Assembly (NCBI GenBank): GCA_963806735.1
Contig: CAWEBE010000039.1
Span: forward strand, 1 to 64,000
Origin: CADEFX01 sp963806735
GTDB taxonomy: Bacteria > Pseudomonadota > Alphaproteobacteria > Rhizobiales > Hyphomicrobiaceae
Length of the DNA stretch: 64,000 nucleotides
Direction of reading: 5' to 3'
Both the position numbers and the translations under genes were made by a program. Below the pieces are notes generated by a model that saw only the letters and a list, made by a program, of their open reading frames with translations, ran no database searches and was not told the origin of the DNA. Numbering within the stretch: position 1 is the first letter of the stretch; each line of letters opens with the position of its first letter. Positions 41,729 to 48,867 of this stretch are shown one piece after another.

Positions 41729-41977
41729 CTATCTCCTGATGACGTTGTCGGGGTTGCGCGGGGTATCAGGGGTGATGCTGCGCTCCATGTTCTGGCCAAC
41801 CTGCGTTTCCTGCTGCCGTTGCGGTCCAGCGACGGCAAGCATCAGGAAAAAGAGAACGGCGGCGACCAAAAGCACGCCAATCGCTGTCGAGACGTTCTTG
41901 TCGGTCTCTTTCAATTCAAGCCAGCGCATGGAACTTTGTTGGTGAGCGTTATCAGGATGCTTGTGATCTTCGTCCAT
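41729..41977 (-). CDS. Small single-pass membrane protein
   Basis: 82 residues: hydrophilic start with His/Asp (MDEDHKHPDNAHQQSSMRWL), helix (STAIGVLLVAAVLFFLMLAV), then a Gln/Arg-rich tail (QNMERSITPDTPRNPD). GAAGGAAGG upstream supports ATG 41977. EcfG promoter upstream. Pairs with 41478-41726. Confidence 0.72.
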   Translation of the reverse strand: MDEDHKHPDNAHQQSSMRWLELKETDKNVSTAIGVLLVAAVLFFLMLAVAGPQRQQETQVGQNMERSITPDTPRNPDNVIRR

Positions 41978-42011
41978 GGGATGCCTTCCTTCTGCAGCGC
42001 TCATTGGCGAG

Positions 42012-42036
42012 AACGGCGTGCACCCAGCATCGTTCC
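42012..42036 (-). promoter_or_regulatory. EcfG-type promoter
   Basis: Minus strand GGAAC (42032-42036), 16 nt, CGTT (42012-42015), 34 nt before ATG 41977. Exact consensus. Confidence 0.65.
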
Positions 42037-42435
42037 CAAGTGCGCAAATCCTAGGCCGGCAGGGCAAGGGCCTTGAGCTGCATGATCGTCAGCGCAACGG
42101 TAAGCATTCAAGACAATGCGAAATCGGCCAAAGCAAAGGACGGCGTGTATTGCCAAAAGGGCCGCCGTCCTTGCTCTCCCGCCAAGGAATACGTGTTTCA
42201 ACTCGACAGGCGGTAGTGAACTTGGATTGATAACGTCACTTCAAGTGCGGCAGTTCCGCTTGGAGCGTCAGTTCCCGCTGGGAACTTTGCAGCGCGATGC
42301 CGGCCGCTGAAAATGGAGCAATGAGGCGCCATCCAGCCACACTTCCGCACGCTGGTCGAACAACTCCAGGGCGCATCAACTCTCGGCGGCAGGAGTGCGG
42401 GATTGGATTATCCTGCTGCTTTTTGCTTTCCCAAG
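42037..42435. other. Intergenic with a hairpin
   Basis: AAGGACGGC (42136-42144) / GCCGTCCTT (42164-42172) form a 9-bp stem with a 19-nt loop. No gene recognised. Confidence 0.4.
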
Positions 42436-42915
42436 TTAGCTACGGACAAGGTTTATGGTGACGCCGGTAAGACCTGAACCGACGGTTTTGAGCTCGACGC
42501 GTTGGCCCGTCTCGTTGCTCGTCACAAACATCGTGCCCGACACCGCACCGCTAATGGCGAGATCCAAATTGGTTGGAGTCGCGCGACCGGTGACAGAGCC
42601 AGCCGCATTAAAGGTGCGCTCTTCCCAATGCCCCACGACACGGCCATCCTGCTGACTGAGGCCGGCCCGCATCTCGATTTTGTAGCTGCTTGAGGCGCAT
42701 CGGAACGCCATGGCGAGACCCGAGCCCTCGGCCTGGGCCGTGTAGTAGGCTTTGCACGTGATTTGCTCACTTTTCCCCTGATCGAACTGGACGTGGCCGC
42801 TTCCGCTCCAGCTTCCAGCCAAACGCGGAAATGGGTTGTCGGCACGCGCAAACTGCGCCTGTCCCACACAGCCCATCAGAGCGAAAACGACACTGTACTT
42901 GTGTAGCGCGCCCAT
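42436..42915 (-). CDS. Secreted protein with lipocalin-like pattern
   Basis: 159 residues: signal peptide (MGALHKYSVVFALMGCVGQA), then PRLAGSWSGSGHVQFDQGKS, EQITCKAYYTAQ, AFRCASSSYKIEMRAGL and GHWEERTFNAAGSVTGRA. A repeated G-x-W/S-G-S pattern with two cysteines suggests a beta-rich secreted domain. I recall similar hypothetical proteins in Bradyrhizobium. Starts at 43023 or 42915; the latter begins the signal peptide. EcfG-type promoter upstream. Confidence 0.68.
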   Translation of the reverse strand: MGALHKYSVVFALMGCVGQAQFARADNPFPRLAGSWSGSGHVQFDQGKSEQITCKAYYTAQAEGSGLAMAFRCASSSYKIEMRAGLSQQDGRVVGHWEERTFNAAGSVTGRATPTNLDLAISGAVSGTMFVTSNETGQRVELKTVGSGLTGVTINLVRS

Positions 42916-42953
42916 ACCTACCCACTCCTCAGCCGCAGCAGCTTGGATTTGAA

Positions 42954-42979
42954 AACACGGCGATCCGAGGATCAGTTCC
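42954..42979 (-). promoter_or_regulatory. EcfG-type promoter
   Basis: Minus strand GGAAC (42975-42979), 17 nt, TGTT (42954-42957), 38 nt before ATG 42915. Confidence 0.48.
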
Positions 42980-43140
42980 CAGTGGAGCATCCCCACGACC
43001 CACGCCTGCGCCAGAACTGTCACACACGCGGCCGTAACCGCATTTCGGCCTCGAGCGCTTCATTGAAACTTCTCGATCCAAGTGAGATCTTTTGAGGTGT
43101 TGATTCGCTTGCGCGCGTTCACTCCTGATGCGGGAGGGAC

Positions 43141-43632
43141 ATGCTCATGTGGGACATGCTGCCGGCTGAGATTCAGCAACAGCGTTGCGATTGGTGCACA
43201 GATCACCTCACCACGCGCATCTTCCACTATGAGGACAAGCGCTACTGCTCCCGCACCTGTTTCAACTTAGGAACCGTAACGCAGATTGGCGGCCCACTGT
43301 TTGAGGCAAAGCCGTTCCCGCCAGGGATGACTTTCTCAAGGCACGGGCGCGCTGATCACAAACAGGGGGAAGCTCCCATGCTCGCTTTTGAAACCATCAT
43401 CGCTTGGATCGTCATCGGCGCCATCGCGGGGTGGTTGGCCGGTCTGATCGTCAAGGGCTACGGCTTCGGCCTCATCGGGAACATCGTGGTGGGAATCGTG
43501 GGCGCCGGCATTGCCGGTCTTCTGGCACCAATGCTTGGCCTGTACACCGTCTCGACCGCCGGAAATATCGTTGCCGCAACACTCGGCGCGGTCATTCTGC
43601 TCGTGCAGATAGGCTTGGTCAGGCGGACTTAG
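43141..43632 (+). CDS. GlsB/YeaQ transglycosylase-associated protein with Cys-rich N terminus
   Basis: Residues 80-163 (from ATG 43378) are a complete GlsB/YeaQ/YmgE-type protein of three hydrophobic helices (IIAWIVIGAIAGWLAGLIVK, GFGLIGNIVVGIVGAGIAGL, GNIVAATLGAVILLV). An in-frame upstream part (from 43141) adds 79 residues with four cysteines in a zinc-finger-like pattern: CDWCTDHLTTRIFHYE, KRYCSRTCFNL. GGGGGA before ATG 43378 supports a separate GlsB. The whole may be a fusion, or two genes that have merged. A membrane stress role is inferred. Confidence 0.78.
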   Translation: MLMWDMLPAEIQQQRCDWCTDHLTTRIFHYEDKRYCSRTCFNLGTVTQIGGPLFEAKPFPPGMTFSRHGRADHKQGEAPMLAFETIIAWIVIGAIAGWLAGLIVKGYGFGLIGNIVVGIVGAGIAGLLAPMLGLYTVSTAGNIVAATLGAVILLVQIGLVRRT

Positions 43633-43709
43633 CCGCGACAAGGCTGACGGGGACGGTTTACGGATATCAAGCGCTTCGTGGGAAGCACGTCGCCGGCCCA
43701 CGCAACATT

Positions 43710-43728
43710 CATTCACACGTTGTGAATG
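43710..43728. repeat. 19-bp palindrome upstream of the 43791 gene
   Basis: Perfect inverted repeat CATTCACA - CGT - TGTGAATG, 62 nt before ATG 43791. It looks like a dimeric repressor or activator site rather than a terminator (no T-run). Confidence 0.55.
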
Positions 43729-43790
43729 GCTCCCCATAGCCGTTTGCTCTAGATGGCGGCGCATCAGAGGGAGGTTCGCGGGGGACTTCT

Positions 43791-43994
43791 ATGTCGGACG
43801 TTGAGATGGCATTCCTGAAATCGCTGGCATTGCGGCCCAGCCGCCATGTCGTGAGTAGCCTGCAGCCCGTGATGGACGCGTTGGTCGAGGCTGGCTATGT
43901 CTGCGACAGTCCATCAGGTTGGATGGCAACAGCTCAGGGTTGCGCCCGGATCGAGCAAGAGCGCACTTCGGATTCGACCTCGGTGGGTCGATAG
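43791..43994 (+). CDS. Small winged-helix-like hypothetical protein
   Basis: 67 residues: MSDVEMAFLKSLALRPSRHV, VSSLQPVMDALVEAGYVCDS, PSGWMATAQGCARIEQE. The helix-helix-beta pattern with the G-W-x-A-T turn is like a minimal winged helix. GGAGG and GGGGG lie upstream. Preceded by the 19-bp palindrome, so it may be autoregulated. No family assigned. Confidence 0.55.
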   Translation: MSDVEMAFLKSLALRPSRHVVSSLQPVMDALVEAGYVCDSPSGWMATAQGCARIEQERTSDSTSVGR

Positions 43995-44059
43995 AGCCTA
44001 GTCCCGCGCTGCGTCACCACATCGGAGCAGGTATGGGAGCGCCGTTCTGAGACCGCCAC

Positions 44060-44334
44060 GTGGTGTGTCAGCTCATCGGCTACGTGACCTGGAAAAGCAA
44101 ACGCGCCGAGCGTTTCATGGATGGCGCGCCCCGCGTATGGTTCGCCACGGCACCGTGGATCGGGCGGCGATGGCACGGGAGCAAATCACGCACGCCGAAT
44201 TGCTGGAAGCCTTGCGTCAGGAGAGGTGCACCACACTCACAAAGGTCCGCTATGCCGTACTCGAAAACGATGGCGCGATTACGATCGGGTTGCGCAGCGA
44301 CAAAGGCATCCGAAGAAGAAGGAATGATGCGTAA
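44060..44334 (+). pseudogene. DUF421 (YetF-like) C-terminal relic 2
   Basis: Better preserved than relic 1. One frame gives VCQLIGYVTWKSKRAERFMD GAPR, and after a frame change AREQITHAELLEALRQERCT and KVRYAVLENDGAITIGLRSD. This is the soluble C-terminal domain of DUF421, without the N-terminal membrane helices. Confidence 0.68.
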
Positions 44335-44417
44335 AGGCCAGCGAGCTGCACGTTAGGAATAGCGTGCGGCGTGAACGGATTCCTGTCCATGCCGTTTCCA
44401 AGGGAGGAGGATCGTGG

Positions 44418-45338
44418 ATGCTTGGTCCGACACCTGCCTGGCGCAAGGTCATGGCCCAACCCGGGCGCTTCACTTTACAGGTCCTGAAGGCGTTCCAGAA
44501 AAACCAGGGTCTGCTGCTGTCAGGAGCCCTGGCCTATTATATCCTGCTCTCCGTTATTCCCCTTTTCACTTTCCTGCTCCTGATGCTTTCTCACGTGGTT
44601 GATGAAGCCGCGCTGCTGGCGACCTTGCGACGTTACATCGGCCTTATCGTTCCCGGGGACTCTGCGGCAGTCCTTGCGCAAGTGCGCAACATCCTCGAGC
44701 ACCGCGAAGTCGTCGGCTGGGTCGTGCTTGCCGCCATGCTGTTTTTCAGCTCGCTTGCGTTCAGCGTGCTCGAGAGCGCCATGTCGATCATTTTCGTGCA
44801 TCGAGTGCGGCACAAACCGCGGCCGTTCATCGTCTCCTTGCTCCTTCCTTATCTCTACATCCTCTTGCTTGCCGTCGGCTTCCTGGTGATGACCGTCATT
44901 GCGAGCCTGCTGCAATCGATGAGCGATGACCAGCTTGTCCTGCTGGGACGCGGTTGGTCACTGGACCGGCTTTCGGTCGTCCTCCTGTATCTGGCCGGCG
45001 TCGTGGGTCTGATCCTGGTCCTCACATCTATCTATCTGGTCATGCCGCCCACAGGGCGCATCCGTCCCCGCCATGCGCTTGTCGGCGGCATCGTGGTTGG
45101 CCTGCTATGGGAGGCCACGCGTCACATCCTGCTCTGGTATTTTTCGACGCTGTCGGTGGTCGGCGTGGTCTATGGCTCGCTGGCGACCACGATCATCGGG
45201 CTCCTGAGCCTCGAGATCGCCAGTATCATTCTGCTGCTTGGGGCGCAGGTGATTGCCGAGTACGAGCGTCTGCAAGACGGCGACACGACGGCGCCAGGTG
45301 AGCTGAAGACGGAGGTTGCGCGCGCGGAGGTGAAGTAA
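44418..45338 (+). CDS. YihY/BrkB-type membrane protein 1
   Basis: 306 residues, inner membrane, about six helices. Family features: ALAYYILLSVIPLFTFLLLM near the N terminus, a long hydrophobic middle and VVGLLWEATRHILLWYF with the conserved Trp/Glu, then YGSLATTIIGLLSLEIASII. GGAGGAGG before ATG 44418. YihY proteins are related to BrkB; their transport function is unproven. The 3' end of this gene is copied at 52538-52579. A second member, frameshifted, lies at 46007-46832. Confidence 0.86.
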   Translation: MLGPTPAWRKVMAQPGRFTLQVLKAFQKNQGLLLSGALAYYILLSVIPLFTFLLLMLSHVVDEAALLATLRRYIGLIVPGDSAAVLAQVRNILEHREVVGWVVLAAMLFFSSLAFSVLESAMSIIFVHRVRHKPRPFIVSLLLPYLYILLLAVGFLVMTVIASLLQSMSDDQLVLLGRGWSLDRLSVVLLYLAGVVGLILVLTSIYLVMPPTGRIRPRHALVGGIVVGLLWEATRHILLWYFSTLSVVGVVYGSLATTIIGLLSLEIASIILLLGAQVIAEYERLQDGDTTAPGELKTEVARAEVK

Positions 45339-45405
45339 TCCTCTTGCAAAGCGGCAGGCTCCTCCCACGGGCGCAGCCTTCGGGACTTATTGTCCTGTAA
45401 GGGCA

Positions 45406-45546
45406 CTACTTTTTGAGCACCTTCTTCGCTTCCACAAAGGCGTAGTTGTCGGTGATCTTCTCGCCCTTCTCGTTGACAAACTGGCCGAGCTCCAACTGCT
45501 GGATCAGCCGCTCAAGAGCTTCGCGCAGATCCTGTTCCGTCGCCAT
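45406..45546 (-). CDS. 46-residue small protein
   Basis: MATEQDLREALERLIQQLEL, GQFVNEKGEKITDNYAFVEA, KKVLKK: a helical start, a short Gly turn and a Lys end. AAGGA ten nt before ATG 45546. Soluble; function unknown. Confidence 0.6.
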   Translation of the reverse strand: MATEQDLREALERLIQQLELGQFVNEKGEKITDNYAFVEAKKVLKK

Positions 45547-45716
45547 GGTTGCGGTCCTTCGATTGCATAACCAGCACTTAAGAAGGCTTCCGGCAAAAAT
45601 TGAGAGGGCATTACTGAGCAGCAAGCGCAATCTGTAACGCTAGAGTGGGCGAATAAGCGAACTGCTGACGCCAGGTCGTGATTTTGGCGCACTTCGAGCG
45701 GGCTTCGCACACGTTA

Positions 45717-45741
45717 GGAACGCTCAACAACTCGGGGAGTT
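45717..45741 (+). promoter_or_regulatory. EcfG-type promoter
   Basis: GGAAC (45717-45721), 16 nt, AGTT (45738-45741), 30 nt before ATG 45772. Confidence 0.42.
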
Positions 45742-45771
45742 ATCGCTGTCTCGCCTGCAGGAAGGCGCGTC

Positions 45772-45939
45772 ATGCAACAGAAACGTGCGAATTTTTCCAC
45801 CGATCTCAATCGTCTCCGCACTCGCATCAAGGAAGAGATCAACAAGCTGGAGGCCAGGATCGAGGCTGCGAACAAGACGTTGAGCTACCTCCGCATCACC
45901 CTCAGCCGTTTCCCCCACAAGAACGAGCGCGCCCAGTGA
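45772..45939 (+). CDS. 55-residue coiled-coil protein
   Basis: MQQKRANFSTDLNRLRTRIK, EEINKLEARIEAANKTLSYL, RITLSRFPHKNERAQ. The heptad-like Leu/Ile spacing indicates a single amphipathic helix or coiled-coil. GGAAGG is present upstream. Encoded between an EcfG-like promoter and the convergent YihY gene. Function unknown. Confidence 0.58.
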   Translation: MQQKRANFSTDLNRLRTRIKEEINKLEARIEAANKTLSYLRITLSRFPHKNERAQ

Positions 45940-46006
45940 GCTTCAGTACCGCGCGCATGATGAATCAGAGCGGCGAGCGGAGCGGCTCAGGCTGAGCCTT
46001 CTTCCC

Positions 46007-46832
46007 TCAATTCGCTTCAGGAGCGGAGCTGCGGCTAAGCACGTGCGTGATTTCCGCGCCGAACAGCACGATCTGCGCCGAGTAGTACACCCACACCAGC
46101 AGCACCACGAGAGAGGCGGCAGCACCGTAGGTCAACTCCAGACCTTGAGTGCCGATGTACCAGCCAATAGCGAGCTTGCCGAGATTGAACAGCAGTGCCG
46201 TCACGAAGCCTCCGATGAAGGCCTCTCCCCATCTTACTTCGGCGTCGGGAAACCATTTGAACAGCATGGCGAAGAGCGCTGACAACACGCCAAGCGAGAC
46301 CGTTAAATTGAGCAACTCCCACGCCAGTGATTGTCCGCTACCCAGCCAGGTCGACAAGGCCGAGAGCGCCGTACTCACGACCAGGGACAGGGTCAACAGG
46401 AAGCCAAGTCCCAGGATGCCCGCGAATGAAATGATATAGGTGCGCAGGTAGAGCCACACGCCGGCGCTTTCTGGTTCTTTCGTCTCCCAAATGGCGTTGA
46501 GCGCATCCTTGAGCTGAACGACCACACCGAGGGCTGCAACCAGCAGGAGGAACCACGCCCACCGCACCAGCAATCTTGCCGCTGGTTGGCGAACTCGCGC
46601 CCTTGAGCATCGCTTCCACGGCCTGGCTGCCAGTGGGACCAAGCAGCGACCTGAACTGACCCGTGAGGCCTTCGCGAACGGCATCCGCGCCGAAGAACAC
46701 GCCGGCGATGCTCACCACAATCAGGAGCAGCGGCCCCAGAGAAAACACGGAATAGTACGCAAGCGCCGCGCCAAGACGGGCATCATGATGACGCACCCAA
46801 TCATTGGCCGCCGTTTTGATTACGTTCCACAT
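46007..46832 (-). pseudogene. YihY/BrkB-type membrane protein 2, frameshifted
   Basis: Start ATG 46832 gives RHHDARLGAALAYYSVFSLG, PLLLIVVSIAGVFFGADAV and GLTGQFRSLLGPTGSQAVEA. An extra base near 46546-46552 then changes frame, and the protein continues as LLLVAALGVVVQLKDALNAI, WETKEP, GEAFIGGFVTALLFNLGKLA and TYGAAASLVVLLVWVYYSAQ. Deleting one base restores a ~275-residue YihY protein. Fragments of related genes are at 52538 and 56047. Confidence 0.8.
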
Positions 46833-47249
46833 TGCCTTGTCATATCGCCCAGCTCATCGCCCCCTTCCCTGATCGCACGGCCGGGTGGGCGAGCTGAATT
46901 GGGTGCTTTTACAAAACGCACCCGGTTCGGCTTCAACCAGTTTGAGGACGCCTTGGCACCCGTACCAAGTTGCGCCAAGCCTCAACCGCCGCGCTGCTGT
47001 GAAGTTCCGTTTTACTCCCTGCCGATGGAAGGAAGCAGCGTTTCGCATCGTGGGGATCGACGAAGCCCATCCGTCTCAGGGACGCTTTCCTATATTTCGC
47101 CTGTTGCGCAGGCTCTGCTCGGCCGCAGGATCGGCGATGAGGTTGAGATCGGCGGCTGCCAACGTCGAAATCATCGACGTAACCTAAAGCGTGATGCGAG
47201 GCGGGCGCAGTCGTCCGGCGGACAGCGCAAATGACTAGGCAATAGCCGC
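46833..47249. other. Intergenic, no supported gene
   Basis: About 417 bases between divergent/convergent genes, no motif or credible start. Confidence 0.45.
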
Positions 47250-48299
47250 CTAGCCGATGATGCGGCTGGGGACGTATTTCATGCCGAAATGCAGCAGCTG
47301 CTCAATAAGCATTGGATAGTCGATGCCGACATGCTTCGCCGAAAGCGCGAAGTCCTCATCCTTGGCGATCTGTGGATTAGGGTTTGCCTCTAGCAGGTAG
47401 GCGTCCCCGTCCTCATTCATACGATAATCAAGGCGGGCGTAGCCGCTCATGCCCAGGAGTCGATAGATCTCCTTAGAGGTATCCGCCAATTTCGCCTGCA
47501 TCTTCTTCGACAATCGTGCGGGCCCAGTCTTCAATCCAACCTGGCGCTGATACTCGGGGTCCCACTTGGCCCGATCGGACGCAATGAGCGGCTTACCAAC
47601 CTCCTTCTTTGTCATGGCGAACTCCCACGCCGGCAGCGCCGTCACGCGATCGTTGCCCATCACGCCCACGTAGATTTCCCGGCCGTCGATAAACTGCTCG
47701 GCAATCGCCGTCGATTTGGTAGTGCGGTGAATGTATTCAACACGCTCCTTGAGCTTTTCCTCATCGTGAACGATTGAGGCGCTGGAGATGCCGGCCGATC
47801 CTTCCTCTGTCAGCGACTTGACAAACAGCGGGAAGGCCAAGCCATCCACCCGCTTCACAGCGCGGCGCTTCGGGAAGATGGCGAACTCGGGTACTTTGAA
47901 GCCATGATACGCCAGAATCTTCTTGGTCAGGGCCTTGTCGCGCGCCAGCGTCAGGCCCCGCGGATTACAGCCAGTATAAGGTTGCTTGCGCAGCTCCAAG
48001 TAGCTGACCACGTGCGCATCGAAATGTCCGATACCGCCGAACTCCTCAACGAGGTTGAAGGCGACGTGGGGCTTATGGGCATCGATTGCACCACGGATTG
48101 TTGCGAGGTCGTCCGAAACGCCGATCGAGAAGATCTCGTGGCCAAGGCTTTCGATCGCGTCCCTGACATCGAACTCGGTCTTGCGCAACTCGCGCTGTTT
48201 CTCGCTGAAGTCCTTGAGGTCGCCTTCAGGCAACAGCTTTTCATCCGCCAGCATGATGACGCGGAGCTTCTTGCACTGCGCCCTTGCTTTCCTGGTCAT
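47250..48299 (-). CDS. ATP-grasp, D-Ala-D-Ala ligase-like protein
   Basis: 349 residues from ATG 48299; a TTG at 48311 gives four more. D-Ala-D-Ala ligase-like ATP-grasp fold: EGSAGISSASIV (Gly-rich loop and hinge), IAEQFIDGREIYVGVMG and YLLEANPNPQIAKDEDFALS (Mg-binding Glu and Asn). The N-terminal ~95 residues differ from true Ddl (VIMLADEKLLPEGD). It may ligate another acid and amine; substrate unknown. It lies 32 nt downstream of the DUF892 stop and may be its operon partner. Confidence 0.82.
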   Translation of the reverse strand: MTRKARAQCKKLRVIMLADEKLLPEGDLKDFSEKQRELRKTEFDVRDAIESLGHEIFSIGVSDDLATIRGAIDAHKPHVAFNLVEEFGGIGHFDAHVVSYLELRKQPYTGCNPRGLTLARDKALTKKILAYHGFKVPEFAIFPKRRAVKRVDGLAFPLFVKSLTEEGSAGISSASIVHDEEKLKERVEYIHRTTKSTAIAEQFIDGREIYVGVMGNDRVTALPAWEFAMTKKEVGKPLIASDRAKWDPEYQRQVGLKTGPARLSKKMQAKLADTSKEIYRLLGMSGYARLDYRMNEDGDAYLLEANPNPQIAKDEDFALSAKHVGIDYPMLIEQLLHFGMKYVPSRIIG

Positions 48300-48331
48300 G
48301 GCGGTTCGCAAATGGCCGTCCGGTCAAGCTG

Positions 48332-48814
48332 CTATTTGCCGGACTTGTTGATGGTTGTAACGGCGATGTGGGTGAGCTTGTGGTTGGCCGCCTTCTCTTG
48401 GTCGAGAATTTCGGACAGCAGGTCGTGCGCCTCGGTCTCCCCCAGCGCCTTCGCCCACTCGCGCAGCGTGCCGTAGCGGGCGATCTCGTAGTGCTCGACC
48501 GCCTGGCAGCAGCCGATTATCGCGGCGTGCTTGGCGACCGTGCCCTTGGCTTCCTTGATGGCGCCAGCGGTCTCTTGGAGCAATCCTTCGATCGCGTCGC
48601 ACTTCTCCCCTGACGCTTTCTTGCCAATCGATTTGAACACGGCCTGCAGGGTTTTGATCTGGCCCTTTGTCTCCGCCAGATGGCCCTGAAGGGTGGCCTT
48701 TAGATCAGCGTTGGTGACCGCGTCGATGACGTTGGGAAGGGCTTTGGTGATCGCGTTTTCGGCGTAGTAGACGTCCTGAAGGGTGTGCTCGAACGCGTCG
48801 GCGAGGGTTTTCAT
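48332..48814 (-). CDS. YciE/YciF ferritin-like protein (DUF892), copy 3
   Basis: 160 residues. Motifs: MKTLADAFEHTLQDVYYAEN, LAETKGQIKTLQAVFKSIGK, HAAIIGCCQAVEHYEIARYG, LSEILDQEKAANHKLTHIA. Compact, without the extra tails of copies 2 and 4. GGAG upstream of ATG 48814. Its stop is 32 nt before the ATP-grasp gene. Confidence 0.9.
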   Translation of the reverse strand: MKTLADAFEHTLQDVYYAENAITKALPNVIDAVTNADLKATLQGHLAETKGQIKTLQAVFKSIGKKASGEKCDAIEGLLQETAGAIKEAKGTVAKHAAIIGCCQAVEHYEIARYGTLREWAKALGETEAHDLLSEILDQEKAANHKLTHIAVTTINKSGK

Positions 48815-48841
48815 GGGATTCTCCGGGAGGGCTCGCCTTGA

Positions 48842-48866
48842 AACCCTCAAGCAACCGCTTGGTTCC
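48842..48866 (-). promoter_or_regulatory. EcfG-type promoter of DUF892 copy 3
   Basis: Minus strand GGAAC (48862-48866), 16 nt, GGTT (48842-48845), 27 nt before ATG 48814. It overlaps the end of the upstream transporter gene. Confidence 0.48.
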
Positions 48867-48867
48867 T

